A DNA stretch of 64,000 bases, taken from positions 62,001-126,000 of the forward strand of contig NZ_QOIM01000017.1 in assembly GCF_003323735.1 (NCBI RefSeq). Reading direction: 5' to 3'. Shown in pieces: positions 26,070 to 35,146 of this stretch. The stretch is from Streptomyces reniochalinae (lineage in GTDB: Bacteria; Actinomycetota; Actinomycetes; Streptomycetales; Streptomycetaceae). The first letter of the stretch is position 1, and the number at the start of each line of letters is the position of its first letter. A model generated the notes under the pieces. The model was not told where the DNA came from, did no database searches, and saw only the letters and a program-made list of their open reading frames with translations. Position numbers and translations under genes: made by a program.

Positions 26070-26735
26070 GTGATCCGCGTCCTTCTCGCCGACGACCAGG
26101 TCCTCGTCCGCGCCGGGTTCCGGGCGCTGCTGGACGCACAGCCCGGCATCGAGGTCACGGGTGAGGCGGCCGACGGCCAGGAGGCGGTCGCGCTGGTCCG
26201 GGAAACCTCCCCTGACCTGGTGCTGATGGACATCCGCATGCCCGTGCTCGACGGCCTGGCCGCGACCCGCCGCCTCACCGGCGACCCGCGGCTCGCGGCG
26301 GTGAAGGTCGTCATGCTGACCACGTTCGAACTGGACGAGTACGTCTTCGAGGCGCTGCGCTCGGGGGCCTCCGGGTTCCTGGTCAAGGACACCGAACCCG
26401 AAGAACTGGTACGGGCGGTGCGCGCGGTCGTCGACGGGGACGCGCTGCTCTCGCCCGGTGTGACCCGGCGCCTGATCGAGGAGTTCGCCGCCCGCTCCAA
26501 GCAGCCCGCCGCGGCCGGGGAACTGGCCCGGCTGACCGAGCGGGAGCGGGAGGTGATGGCGCTGGTGGGCCTGGGGCTGTCCAACGAGGAGATCGCCCGC
26601 CGGCTGGTCGTCTCCCCGCTGACGGCCAAGACCCACGTGAGCCGCACGATGGTCAAGCTGGGCGCCCGCGACCGCGCGCAACTGGTCGTTCTCGCCTACG
26701 AGTCGGGCCTGGTGCGCCCGGGCTGGCTGGGCTGA
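26070..26735 (+). CDS. NarL/LuxR-type response regulator
   Basis: 221 residues. Receiver domain with ADDQ at the start, the phospho-accepting Asp in DLVLMDIRMP, and Lys in LVKDTEPEE. The C-terminal LuxR helix-turn-helix is LTEREREVMALVGLGLSNEEIARRL. The GTG at 26070 (GGGAG five bases upstream) is preferred. A GTG at 26031 overlapping the kinase stop codon would add 13 residues. It is the cognate partner of the upstream kinase. Confidence 0.93.
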   Translation: MIRVLLADDQVLVRAGFRALLDAQPGIEVTGEAADGQEAVALVRETSPDLVLMDIRMPVLDGLAATRRLTGDPRLAAVKVVMLTTFELDEYVFEALRSGASGFLVKDTEPEELVRAVRAVVDGDALLSPGVTRRLIEEFAARSKQPAAAGELARLTEREREVMALVGLGLSNEEIARRLVVSPLTAKTHVSRTMVKLGARDRAQLVVLAYESGLVRPGWLG

Positions 26736-26757
26736 GCCCCGCCCGGCGGGCGGGCGG

Positions 26758-27222
26758 TCACGCGTCCCGTTTGCGGCGCACGTAGAGCTGTTTGCGGACG
26801 CGTGCGACAACGGTGCCGTCCGCCGCCGTGACGGTGGACTCGAACCACGGCAGTGCCTTGGAGCCGTCCGCGGTGGCCGCCCGGATCTCCTCCACGCGGT
26901 CCTCGGTCAGCTCGAAGTCGGCGTAGACGTCGCCCCGTCCGGGGGAGACGAACTCGATCTCGGCGGCCTTGTCCCACACCACGTACTCCCGCCCCAGCCT
27001 GTTGACCGCCAGCAGGCACCAGAAGGGGTCGCTCATCGAGTAGAGAGTGCCGCCGAACTGGGTGCCGAAGTAGTTGCGGTTGAACCGGGTCAGGCGCAGC
27101 CGCACCCGGGCCCTGCTCCAGTCGTCGGCGACCTCCAGTACGCGGACGCCGGTGAACCGGTAGGGCGGATACCAGTTCAGGGCCCGCCGCAGGCCGCTGG
27201 GTGTGCGGAGCACGTTTGCCAT
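26758..27222 (-). CDS. Hotdog-fold protein (DUF4442)
   Basis: 154 residues resembling DUF4442 thioesterase-like hotdog proteins: a long helix region NYFGTQFGGTLYSMSDPFWCLL, then EIEFVSPGRGDVYADFEL. The catalytic substrate is not known. The ATG at 27222 is used although its ribosome-binding site is weak. Only 22 nt separate it from the upstream hydrolase gene, so both are probably one transcript. It is convergent with the response regulator gene. Confidence 0.78.
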   Translation of the reverse strand: MANVLRTPSGLRRALNWYPPYRFTGVRVLEVADDWSRARVRLRLTRFNRNYFGTQFGGTLYSMSDPFWCLLAVNRLGREYVVWDKAAEIEFVSPGRGDVYADFELTEDRVEEIRAATADGSKALPWFESTVTAADGTVVARVRKQLYVRRKRDA

Positions 27223-27244
27223 GGCGGCGAAGCTACCACGCGCG

Positions 27245-28120
27245 TTACCCACGAGTAATGGCGGTGCGGTTCCCGGCGGTTCCCGTGTGCTCCTCCCGCA
27301 GGAAGGCACCCAGCGCCGCGGCCAGTCCGGCGGGCGCGTCCTCCTGGACCAGGTGCCCGGCGCCCTCCAGCAGGTGCAGCCTGGCCCCGGGGATCGCCTC
27401 CGCCAGCGCCCGTCCGCGCGCGGCGGGGATCCAGGCGTCCTCGGTGCCCCAGCAGACGAGGACGGGGAGCGCGAGGCCGCCGTAGCGCTTCTCGATCTCG
27501 TCGGTCCAGCGCTGCCCGTTCTGCGCCATCTGCCGGTAGAGCGCCGGCTGCCCTTCCTCGCCCGTCCAGGGCTCGGCCAGCCGCTCGATCACCTCCTGGC
27601 GCAGCCCGGGGCCGCCGACGGAGGCCACGTACTCCCGCACCAGCGCGCCGTGCAGGGCGGGCGGGAGGTGGGCGAACACTGCGGCGTGCTCGCCCAGCAG
27701 CCGGTAGGCGCCCGAACCCCAGGGTGCGAGCGCGACCACGTCGACCAGCGCGAGCCGTGCGAACCGCGCGCCGTGCAGCAGGTGGGCCCGCAGGGCGACG
27801 GCGCCTCCGAAGTCGTGCCCCACCACGGCGGGCCGCTCCAGCCCCCAGTGCTCCAGCAGTGCGGCGAACAGCCGGCCCTGCGCACCCAGTGACACGTCCT
27901 GGCCCTCGTACTTGGCAGAGGTGCCGTAACCGGGCATGTCCCACACGAACACGTGATGGTCTTCCGCCAGCGCGCGGGCGGTGTTCCGCCACACGAAGGA
28001 GGACCACGGGGTGCCGTGCAGCAGGACGACGGGTGGCAGGGCGGGGTCGCCGAGCGCGGTCCAGCGCACGGTGCCGGCGGGGCTCTCGTAGGTGCGATCC
28101 AGTGTCCAGGTCTCGTTCAT
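27245..28120 (-). CDS. Alpha/beta hydrolase with Asp nucleophile motif
   Basis: 291 residues. HGTPWSSFVWR (oxyanion HGxP motif), nucleophile elbow VVGHDFGGAV with Asp instead of Ser, acid region WGTEDAWIP, and His in LLEGAGHLVQED. An Asp in the elbow is characteristic of haloalkane dehalogenases and epoxide hydrolases, so an ester-intermediate mechanism of that type is likely. The substrate is not determined. Start ATG 28120 or GTG 28129. Neither has a clear Shine-Dalgarno site. Confidence 0.85.
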   Translation of the reverse strand: MNETWTLDRTYESPAGTVRWTALGDPALPPVVLLHGTPWSSFVWRNTARALAEDHHVFVWDMPGYGTSAKYEGQDVSLGAQGRLFAALLEHWGLERPAVVGHDFGGAVALRAHLLHGARFARLALVDVVALAPWGSGAYRLLGEHAAVFAHLPPALHGALVREYVASVGGPGLRQEVIERLAEPWTGEEGQPALYRQMAQNGQRWTDEIEKRYGGLALPVLVCWGTEDAWIPAARGRALAEAIPGARLHLLEGAGHLVQEDAPAGLAAALGAFLREEHTGTAGNRTAITRG

Positions 28121-28228
28121 GGGGATCACTGTGCTGGCCGGTGAGTCCGCACAACACTGGCCGGACGGACGACAAGTGCAAGAATCTGGCCACTCCTGCT
28201 GTGGTCGTCGCGAGGGCGCGGCGGTCGG

Positions 28229-29476
28229 TCAGCCGTGCGGGAGCACCGCCCGCCGCGTCGCCCACGCCGTGAGGGAGGCGAACGCGGCCAGCACGGCCAC
28301 CGTCAGCAGCGCGGTCGGGAGCGAGAACCAGTCCGCCAGGAAGCCGATGGCCACGGGGCCGACGAGGATTCCGCCGTAGCCGAAGGTGGAGGCGGCGGCG
28401 ACACCGCCGGGGCCCGCGAGGTCCCCGGCGCGCCCGATGGCGATGGGGAAGACGTTCGCGAGACCGAGGCCGGTCAGCACGAAGCCGGCCAGGGCGAGCC
28501 ACACCGAAGGTGCCAGGGAGCCCAGCAGCATGCCGCAGCAGCCCAGTGCGCCGCCCGCGATCAACACCCGGTCGGGGCCGAGCCGTTCGACCAGGGTCGT
28601 CCCCGACAGCCGTCCCAGCGTCATCGCCGCGGCGAACACCGAGTACCCGGCGGCGGCCGACCCGGCGCCCGCTCCCAGGTCGTCGGCCAGGTGGAGGGCG
28701 CTCCAGTCGGCCAGAGCGCCCTCACCGTACGCCGTGCACAGGGCGATCAGACCCAGTACGGCGACCAGCCACCGCGCGCGCCCGGGGGCCCGTGCGGTGC
28801 CGCCCGACGCCTCGGCGCCGTCCCGCTCGCGCCGTGCGGGCTCAAGGGGGAAGCGCAGCAGCGGCCGGGCGAAGAGGAGGGCGAGCAGCAGCCCCGCGGC
28901 GGCGAGCAGCAGCAGGTGCCGGGTCGGGCTCAGCCGTCCCGCGACCAGGCCGCCAAGACCTGCGCCGAGCATGCCGCCGAGGCTGAACGCGGCGTGGAAG
29001 CCGGGCATCACGGGGCGGCGCAGCGCGGCGATCAGGTCGACGGCCGCGCTGTTGAGGGCGACGCTCATACCTCCGTACGCGGCGCCGAAGACGAGCAGCA
29101 CCAGGCCGAGGGCGAGCGCCGAGCGGGTGAGGGGCGGGAGGGCGACGCTCAGCGGCAGCAGCAGCCCGCAGGTCAGCACGACCGGTTGGCTGCCCAGACG
29201 TGAGCAGAGTCTTCCTGTGAGCATCATGGTGGCCACGGCGCCCGCTGAGACGCCGAGCAGGGCGAGGCCGAGCGCGCTGGACGACGCGCCGGTCTGTGCC
29301 TTGACGGCGGGGATGCGGACGACCCAGCCGGCGAAGAGGAAGCCGTCGAGGGCGAAGAAGACTGTCAGGGTGATGCGGAAGCGGCGCAGGTCCGGGCGAG
29401 GGGAGGCGGCGGGTGGACGACCGCGGTGCCCCGTTGCACCGGCGAGCGCCGACCGTATTTTGTTCAGTGTCGGCAC
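28229..29476 (-). CDS. Major facilitator superfamily transporter
   Basis: About 415 residues with around 12 hydrophobic segments. FFALDGFLFAGWVVRIPAVK opens the first helix, and TGRLCSRLGSQPVVL resembles the conserved loop 2-3 motif. The substrate is unknown. The start is uncertain: the GTG at 29476 has no ribosome-binding site, but TATTCT lies six bases upstream on this strand, so a leaderless mRNA is possible. It is divergent from the ROK regulator by only 17 nt, implying overlapping promoters and shared control. Confidence 0.85.
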   Translation of the reverse strand: MPTLNKIRSALAGATGHRGRPPAASPRPDLRRFRITLTVFFALDGFLFAGWVVRIPAVKAQTGASSSALGLALLGVSAGAVATMMLTGRLCSRLGSQPVVLTCGLLLPLSVALPPLTRSALALGLVLLVFGAAYGGMSVALNSAAVDLIAALRRPVMPGFHAAFSLGGMLGAGLGGLVAGRLSPTRHLLLLAAAGLLLALLFARPLLRFPLEPARRERDGAEASGGTARAPGRARWLVAVLGLIALCTAYGEGALADWSALHLADDLGAGAGSAAAGYSVFAAAMTLGRLSGTTLVERLGPDRVLIAGGALGCCGMLLGSLAPSVWLALAGFVLTGLGLANVFPIAIGRAGDLAGPGGVAAASTFGYGGILVGPVAIGFLADWFSLPTALLTVAVLAAFASLTAWATRRAVLPHG

Positions 29477-29493
29477 AAAGAGAGAATAGAGGC

Positions 29494-30726
29494 GTGACCC
29501 AGACGCGTACAACAAGGCTGGAGCGAGGGCGTTCGGCACTCGGACCCGCGCTGGAACTGGTCCACACGGGGCAGGCACCCACCCGCGCGGTGCTCACCGC
29601 CGAACTCGGCGTGACCAGGGCGACAGCGGGGGCCGTCGCGAACGAACTCGAAACCCTCGGGCTCATCACCGTCGACCCCCACCCGACGGCACCGGTCGGC
29701 ACCCAGGGCCGCCCCTCCCACCGGCTGGCCGTCGACCCGCGGGGCCCCGTGGCGCTGGCCGCCCAGATCCACGCGGACGGCTACCGCGCCGCCCTCGTCG
29801 GCCTCGGCGGACACCTGGTGGCCACCGCGCCCGGCTGCGGCACCGTGGACGCCGACCCGGCGCAGGTCATCAGCGAAGTCGTCCGGACGGGAGCCCAGTT
29901 GCTGAAGGACACCGGGCGCCGGTGCGTCGGCGCCGGACTCGCGGTTCCCTCCGCCGTCGCCGAACCCGAGGGGACCGCGCTCAACCCCCTGCACCTCGCC
30001 TGGCAGGCAGGCGCCCCCGTGCGCGACACCTTCCGCGCCTGCCTCGCCGAGGCGGGCATCACCCACGCGGCGGGCGGCTCGCCGGTCACCGGCTTCGCCG
30101 CCAACGACCTCAACGTGGCGGCCCTCGCCGAGTACCGGCACGGCGCGGGACGCGGAGCCGGACACCTGCTCGTCGTCGGCACAGGACACCACGGGGTGGG
30201 CGGCGCCCTGGTGCTCGACGGCCGCCTGCACACCGGCAGTTCGGGCCTCGCCCTGGAGGTCGGCCACCTGACCGTGGACCCCGGCGGCCGCCCGTGCCAC
30301 TGCGGCAGCCGCGGCTGTCTGGACGTGGAGACCGACCCGGCCGCCCTCTTCTCCGCCGCCGGACGCACCCCGTCCGACCGCGACTCACTGCTGGCACAGG
30401 CAGGTGAGCTGATCCGCTCCGAGTACGCCACCGACGCCCGCGTCCGCGCGGCGACAGGGCGGCTCGTGGACCGGCTCGGCCTCGGCCTCGCGGGGCTGGT
30501 CAACATCCTCAACCCCGACCGCATCGTGCTGGCCGGACTGCACCGCGCCCTCGTGGAAGCCGACGGGGAGCGGCTGCGCGGCGTCGTCGCCGACCGCAGC
30601 CTGTGGGGCCGCAGCGGCAGCGTGCCCGTACTGCCCAGCGCGCTGGAGCACAGCTCGCTGGTCGGCGCCGCCGAACTGGCCTGGCAGCCCGTCCTCGACG
30701 ATCCGATCGGTGCGCTGGGAGGATGA
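29494..30726 (+). CDS. ROK-family transcriptional regulator
   Basis: 410 residues. The N-terminal winged helix-turn-helix (PTRAVLTAELGVTRATAGAVANELETLGLI) is followed by a ROK fold with ALEVGHLTVDPGG and the zinc motif CHCGSRGCLD. It resembles NagC/XylR-type repressors that sense sugars or sugar phosphates. The GTG start follows GAGG. It is divergent from the MFS exporter, the likely target. The GNAT gene begins five bases after its stop. Confidence 0.9.
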   Translation: MTQTRTTRLERGRSALGPALELVHTGQAPTRAVLTAELGVTRATAGAVANELETLGLITVDPHPTAPVGTQGRPSHRLAVDPRGPVALAAQIHADGYRAALVGLGGHLVATAPGCGTVDADPAQVISEVVRTGAQLLKDTGRRCVGAGLAVPSAVAEPEGTALNPLHLAWQAGAPVRDTFRACLAEAGITHAAGGSPVTGFAANDLNVAALAEYRHGAGRGAGHLLVVGTGHHGVGGALVLDGRLHTGSSGLALEVGHLTVDPGGRPCHCGSRGCLDVETDPAALFSAAGRTPSDRDSLLAQAGELIRSEYATDARVRAATGRLVDRLGLGLAGLVNILNPDRIVLAGLHRALVEADGERLRGVVADRSLWGRSGSVPVLPSALEHSSLVGAAELAWQPVLDDPIGALGG

Positions 30727-30730
30727 ACCC

Positions 30731-31348
30731 ATGCGGATCGAAGCGGGACGCGCCCGCGGACTCGGCGTACTCCAGGAGATCGAACGGGCGGCGGGGCGCT
30801 GGTTTGGCGACATCGGCATGGACGAGATCGCCGACGACGAGCCGCCCACGCTGGAGTCGCTGGAGAGCTACGCGCACTCCGGCGGGCTGTGGGTCGTCAC
30901 CCCCGAGCACGGGAGCGAGCCCGTCGCCTACGCGCTGACCGAACCCGTCGACGGCTGCCTGCACGTCGAGCAGATCTCCGTGCACCCCGACAGCGCGCGC
31001 CGCGGCGTCGGCCGCGCCCTCCTCGACGAGCTGTCGGCCAGGGCAGCCGCCGATGGGGTACCCGCCCTCACCCTCACCACCTTCGCCGAGGTGCCCTGGA
31101 ACGCGCCCTACTACGCGCGCCTGGGCTTCCGCTCACTCGCCGCAGGCGAACTCACCCCCGGACTGCGGCAGATCCGCGCCGACGAGGCCGCTGCGGGCCT
31201 CGACCGCTGGCCCCGCGTCTGCATGCGCCGCGAGACGAGCAGCCCGGCGCACCCCGCGCCGGCCGGGAGCCCGTACTCCCCGCGGGGTACCTCCGCTGCC
31301 GCCGGCCGTACGACGACCAAGCCCCCCTCCGGCGCGCACCCTCGGTAG
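30731..31348 (+). CDS. GNAT-family N-acetyltransferase
   Basis: 205 residues. GNAT motif A is VEQISVHPDSARRGVGRALLDEL with the acetyl-CoA loop R-R-G-V-G-R, and a motif B region is APYYARLGFRSL. The C-terminal 40 residues are a Pro/Ser/Thr tail outside the fold. GGGAGG at the end of the ROK gene serves the ATG at 30731, so the two genes are coupled. The acceptor substrate is unknown. Confidence 0.88.
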   Translation: MRIEAGRARGLGVLQEIERAAGRWFGDIGMDEIADDEPPTLESLESYAHSGGLWVVTPEHGSEPVAYALTEPVDGCLHVEQISVHPDSARRGVGRALLDELSARAAADGVPALTLTTFAEVPWNAPYYARLGFRSLAAGELTPGLRQIRADEAAAGLDRWPRVCMRRETSSPAHPAPAGSPYSPRGTSAAAGRTTTKPPSGAHPR

Positions 31349-31388
31349 CGAGAACACACCACGGCCCGCTACCGAGGAGCTGAGAGAG

Positions 31389-31706
31389 ATGGACCTGCTG
31401 GCGCACTGGCACGACGGCGGGGGCCCCGGCCCCTGGATCCTGTTCTTCCCGCTGCTCTGGGCGGCCGTCGTCGCCGGCGGCATCACCCTGCTGCGCCGCA
31501 CCGCATGGAGCGGTCGCCGCGTGTTCTGGCAGCCGCGGACAGCGCACGGCCATCAAGCCCCGCACGGCCAGGAGACCCCGCTCGAACTGCTCGGCCGGCG
31601 CTTCGCCCGAGGAGAGATCGACGAGGACGAGTACTGGCGCCGCACCTCCGTGCTCAGGGCGAGCCTCAGCGAGGGGAACGGTGAGGGCCGGGGCGGCAAG
31701 CGATGA
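31389..31706 (+). CDS. SHOCT-domain membrane protein
   Basis: 105 residues. One membrane helix near residues 17-35 (ILFFPLLWAAVVAGGITLL) and a C-terminal SHOCT motif (LLGRRFARGEIDEDEYWRR). GAGGAG precedes the ATG. It lies 40 nt after the GNAT gene. SHOCT proteins are small oligomerisation modules of unclear role. Confidence 0.8.
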   Translation: MDLLAHWHDGGGPGPWILFFPLLWAAVVAGGITLLRRTAWSGRRVFWQPRTAHGHQAPHGQETPLELLGRRFARGEIDEDEYWRRTSVLRASLSEGNGEGRGGKR

Positions 31707-31751
31707 ACGGTGCCGCTGCCCCCGCCCGGGGGGCCCGCGACCCTGTGGGAC

Positions 31752-32405
31752 TCACCCCATGGGGGCCGTCTCCGCCTCCACAGGGGGCGGCACGGCCGGC
31801 GCGGGGGAGGTGCGGGCCCGCCGCTCCACCCGGGCGGCGGCCCGCGCCGCGTGAGGCCCTGACTCCGAGGACTCGCCCGCCCCCTCCGACCCCGCGCCCG
31901 AGCGGCGGCGGGCAGCCGCCTTCCGCGAGGGTGCGGGCAGCGCGAACCAGACCGTCTTCCCCGAGCCGTCGTGCTGGGTGCGCACGCCCCAGCTCTCGCT
32001 GATCGCCGCGACCAGCGCGAGCCCCCGCCCGTGCGTGGACAGCTCTTCCCGCCGCGCCCTGGCGCCGCGGGCGGCGTGCGGCAGCCGCGGGTCGTGGTCG
32101 CGCACCGAGACCGTCAGGCGGTTCCAGACGAAGGAGAGTTCGACCGTGCAGTGTTTGCCGGCCGGTGCGGGGTTCTCGCCCACCGCCTCGCCGCCCGCCG
32201 CATGTTTCAGGACGTTGGTCAGCAACTCGGTCAGGCCGAGGCCCGCGGTGTCGACGAGGGCGTCCAGACCCCAGTGGCACAGCTGTGCGGAGACGATGCC
32301 GCGCACCTCGCCGATGCGTGAGGGCAACGCCTGGAACTCCACGGCGCAGTGCCGCCCCGGGGCCGGGGTGGCGTGCTCGGTCGTGCTGCTCGGTGGACTG
32401 ATCAC
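31752..32405 (-). CDS. Anti-sigma-factor-type ATP-binding protein (HATPase, RsbW-like)
   Basis: 217 residues. A single GHKL ATPase domain: N box LTELLTNVLKHA near residue 58, a G1-like region DHDPRLP, and a G2-like GRGLALVAAISESWG. Streptomyces encode dozens of such stand-alone kinases, which act on anti-sigma-factor antagonists. The last 55 residues are a disordered Ala/Arg/Pro/Glu tail. GTG start with GGGAG upstream. No sigma factor or antagonist gene is adjacent. Confidence 0.85.
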   Translation of the reverse strand: MISPPSSTTEHATPAPGRHCAVEFQALPSRIGEVRGIVSAQLCHWGLDALVDTAGLGLTELLTNVLKHAAGGEAVGENPAPAGKHCTVELSFVWNRLTVSVRDHDPRLPHAARGARARREELSTHGRGLALVAAISESWGVRTQHDGSGKTVWFALPAPSRKAAARRRSGAGSEGAGESSESGPHAARAAARVERRARTSPAPAVPPPVEAETAPMG

Positions 32406-32571
32406 GACGCGACTCCCTGCCTGCTGAGACCTGCCCCGGAAGGGGGCGAGGCCGGATCACCACATGTGACGTGCGTTGACGTGCGTTACACGGTCAGCAT
32501 GCGGCCCCGAAAGCAGTGTCGCAACGCGGAGCGACGGAGCGACTACCGTACGCGTCAGGTGGTGAGCCGCG

Positions 32572-32883
32572 TCAGGTGCCGAGTACGCCGCGCTCGGCGG
32601 CGGACTTCGCCCGGGCCGTCCGCACCGCCGTCAGCAGGCCCTCGCGGTGTCCGAGGCCCAGCCGCAGGACATAGCCGCGTCCGCGCAGCGTCGCCAGCGC
32701 CTGATCGCGCAGTCCGTAGCCGCTGATGCGTACCTCGTCCACCGGGGCGCTGTCGATCTCACTCCCGTAGCTGGTCATCAGCACCAGCTCACCGTCCCGC
32801 ACCAGCACGTGGCCGGCCCGGGTGAGTGAGCGAAGCATCCGGCGTATCCCCACGCCGGTCGCGTCGAACTCCGGCTCCACCAC
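32572..32883 (-). CDS. Small conserved-looking protein of unknown function
   Basis: 103 residues, not recognised. It has regular secondary-structure-like spacing ([40 protein letters not shown]), no Cys, no signal peptide and no membrane helix. GTG 32883 or 32880 is preceded by GGGAGG. It is divergent from the cysteine-synthase-like gene with 136 nt between. Confidence 0.55.
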   Translation of the reverse strand: MVEPEFDATGVGIRRMLRSLTRAGHVLVRDGELVLMTSYGSEIDSAPVDEVRISGYGLRDQALATLRGRGYVLRLGLGHREGLLTAVRTARAKSAAERGVLGT

Positions 32884-33006
32884 GACACACCGCCTCCCAC
32901 CGGTCCATCCCGCGGAGGTACCCCCGAACAGTGCGCACACACCCCCGGAAGGCCCGCCCCTTGCCAGGAGCATGCCCAGGTCCGCCTCCGTCTATCAGCC
33001 CGCCTC

Positions 33007-33012
33007 TATGAT
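33007..33012 (+). promoter_or_regulatory. Candidate -10 box for a leaderless transcript
   Basis: TATGAT ends seven bases before the GTG at 33020, which has no Shine-Dalgarno sequence. No good -35 is visible at 17-18 bp. Confidence 0.4.
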
Positions 33013-33019
33013 CGACTCC

Positions 33020-34150
33020 GTGAGCGCCACCGAACCCGCCCCTCCCGTTCCCGGACTCCCCACCCAGGACGTGGACCGCAGCGACGCCGGCCACCGCGCG
33101 TGGCTCAAGGAAGCGGTGCGCAAGGTGCGGGCCGAGAGCGGCCGCAGCGCCGACACGCACCTGCTCTCCTTCCCGCTCCCCGAGGAGTGGGGCATCGACC
33201 TCTACCTCAAGGACGAGTCGACCCACCCCACGGGCAGCCTCAAACACCGGCTGGCACGCTCCCTGTTCCTCTACGCGCTCTGCAACGGCTGGATCCGCCC
33301 CGGACGGCCCGTCATCGAGGCCTCCAGCGGCTCCACGGCGGTGAGCGAGGCCTACTTCGCCAAGCTGATCGGGGTGCCGTTCATCGCGGTGATGCCCCGC
33401 ACGACCAGCCGCGAGAAGACCCGGCTGATCGAGTTCCAGGGCGGCACGTGCCACCTGGTGGACGACCCGCGGACGGTGTACGAGGTCTCCGCCCGGCTCG
33501 CCGCCGACAGCGGCGGCCACTTCATGGACCAGTTCACCTACGCCGAACGGGCCACCGACTGGCGCGGCAACAACAACATCGCCATGTCCGTCTACCAGCA
33601 ACTGTGCACGGAGCGGCACCCCGAACCCGCCTGGATCGTGACCACGGCGGGCACCGGAGGCACCTCCGCCACCTTCGCCCGCTACATCCGTTACATGCAG
33701 TACGACACCCGGGTGTGCGTCCCCGACCCGGAGAACTCCTGCTTCTTCGACGGCTGGACCCACCGCGACCCCGACGTCACCACCGAGGCGGGCTCCCGCA
33801 TCGAGGGCATCGGCCGCCCCCGGATGGAGCCGAGCTTCGTGCCCGGCGCCATCGACCGGATGATGAAGGTCCCGGACGCCGCCAGCGTGGCCGCCGTGCG
33901 GATGCTGGAGAGGGCGCTGGGCCGCAAGGCGGGCGGCTCGACCGGCACCGGGCTGTGGAGCAGCCTGCTCATCGTGGCCGAGATGCTGGCCCGCGGCGAA
34001 ACCGGCAGCGTGGTCACACTGTTGTGCGATCCGGGCGAGCGCTACCTCGACAAGTACTACTCCGACGCCTGGCTGGCCGGGCAGGGGCTGGACATCACCC
34101 CCTACACCCGCACCCTGGAGCGCTTCTTGACCACGGGGGAGTGGATCTGA
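33020..34150 (+). CDS. PLP-dependent cysteine synthase-like enzyme
   Basis: 376 residues, fold type II PLP enzyme. The PLP lysine lies in [13 protein letters not shown] near residue 76, the substrate loop is [17 protein letters not shown], and the phosphate-binding glycine loop is [11 protein letters not shown]. It belongs to the cysteine synthase/cystathionine beta-synthase superfamily but is longer than CysK (about 310) and its TSGNT-type loop reads SSGST. The exact reaction is uncertain. GTG 33020 is preferred. ATG 33008 would add four residues. Confidence 0.85.
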   Translation: MSATEPAPPVPGLPTQDVDRSDAGHRAWLKEAVRKVRAESGRSADTHLLSFPLPEEWGIDLYLKDESTHPTGSLKHRLARSLFLYALCNGWIRPGRPVIEASSGSTAVSEAYFAKLIGVPFIAVMPRTTSREKTRLIEFQGGTCHLVDDPRTVYEVSARLAADSGGHFMDQFTYAERATDWRGNNNIAMSVYQQLCTERHPEPAWIVTTAGTGGTSATFARYIRYMQYDTRVCVPDPENSCFFDGWTHRDPDVTTEAGSRIEGIGRPRMEPSFVPGAIDRMMKVPDAASVAAVRMLERALGRKAGGSTGTGLWSSLLIVAEMLARGETGSVVTLLCDPGERYLDKYYSDAWLAGQGLDITPYTRTLERFLTTGEWI

Positions 34151-34170
34151 TTAGGGGTGAGTGGATCTGA
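34139..34170 (+). repeat. Tandem copy of the 3' end of the cysteine-synthase-like gene
   Basis: GAGTGGATCTGA occurs at 34139-34150 and 34159-34170, a 20-nt period spanning the stop codon. It marks the border with a decayed gene. Confidence 0.6.
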
Positions 34171-34483
34171 CGCACGACGGCCTTCGGCGGGACGCACGAA
34201 CTCGGCCGGTGGGCGACGGTGACCTCGGCGGTCGCGGTGCAGCCCTCGATGCCGCCGTGCTTGTAGGGCTCGGCCTCGCTCACCTGCCGTCCTTCCCCGT
34301 GTAGGAGGGGGCCGTGCCCTTGTCGAGGACCTTCCACTTCGCGGACCTGCCCGGCACGTCATAGCGGAAGTGGTGCTTGGGCATGGACTGCGTCTGCCCC
34401 CCCGAGTGCAGCGGCTCGTCGGCCGACGGGCCCGACGGGAAGCGAGGTGCGGGAAGACCTTTGACCGAGACATGATCGCCACT
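34171..34483 (-). pseudogene. Decayed gene fragment, frameshifted
   Basis: Two minus-strand segments with protein-like codon use meet in different frames. Segment one runs from 34483 down to a TGA at 34280-34282 and reads GDHVSVKGLPAPRFPSG, then MPKHHFRYDVPGRSAKWKV and APSYTGKDGR. A one-base shift at that point would continue into QVSEAEPYKHGGIEGCTATA and EVTVAHRPSS. An in-frame TGA (34484-34486) blocks the 5' side. The family is not recognised. It looks like the remnant of a lost gene rather than random sequence, but this is a reading by eye. Confidence 0.45.
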
Positions 34484-34540
34484 TCAGGCGAACCGCACGT
34501 CCGCCCCCGCACCCGGGCCAATGCGCACCGTATCCCTCCC

Positions 34541-35014
34541 TCAGGCGCGCAGCCGTTCCTCCAGCTTCCGCATCGCGTCCCTGAACGAGGCCCTGATGCC
34601 CGGCCTGCCCAGGCGCAGCGCCGCGTGCAGCACCGGCGTACCGTCCACGGCCATCGTCCAGCGCACCCGCGTGCTGCCCGCGGGGGAGAGCCGCAACTCC
34701 CAGTCCTCCATCATCGCCCGCATACCGGGTGCGTTGGTGCGGTCGATGCGGTAGGCGTAGCGCTCGGCGGGGTGGGCCGCCACGATCGTCTCGTCGAAGA
34801 AGCCGCCGCCCTTCAGCCGGACAGCGCGCCCGGAGCCGTCCTGCGTCGGGCGTACCTCGGTGACCGCCGTGAACCAGCACGGCCACTCCGTCACGTCCTC
34901 GGCCAGCGCCGCGTACACCGTCTCGGCCGGTGCCGCCACGTCGGCGACGAAGGAGAGCCGCAGCGGCGCGGTGTCGGCGAAGTCGAGTTCGACGAAGCGC
35001 AGTCGACGAGCCAT
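34541..35014 (-). CDS. SRPBCC/START-like protein (polyketide cyclase-type fold)
   Basis: 157 residues. VAAPAETVYAALAEDVTEWPCWFTAV is the typical N-terminal helix-grip segment, and the long C-terminal helix ends in FRDAMRKLEERLRA. Such proteins bind hydrophobic ligands in a central cavity. The ATG at 35014 (MARRLRFVELDF) is used. The upstream gap of 132 nt separates it from the DeoR gene on the same strand. Confidence 0.82.
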   Translation of the reverse strand: MARRLRFVELDFADTAPLRLSFVADVAAPAETVYAALAEDVTEWPCWFTAVTEVRPTQDGSGRAVRLKGGGFFDETIVAAHPAERYAYRIDRTNAPGMRAMMEDWELRLSPAGSTRVRWTMAVDGTPVLHAALRLGRPGIRASFRDAMRKLEERLRA

Positions 35015-35146
35015 ACGGGCGGACCCCCAGCGATGCACGAACGGGTGTACGGAACCCCCAGCGTAGCCGCGGCCTTCGCCCACCCGGTGGGCCCCACCCG
35101 CCCACGGGGACGGTCCGCGGCGCCCCCGAGGGCCGCGGGGAAAGCC

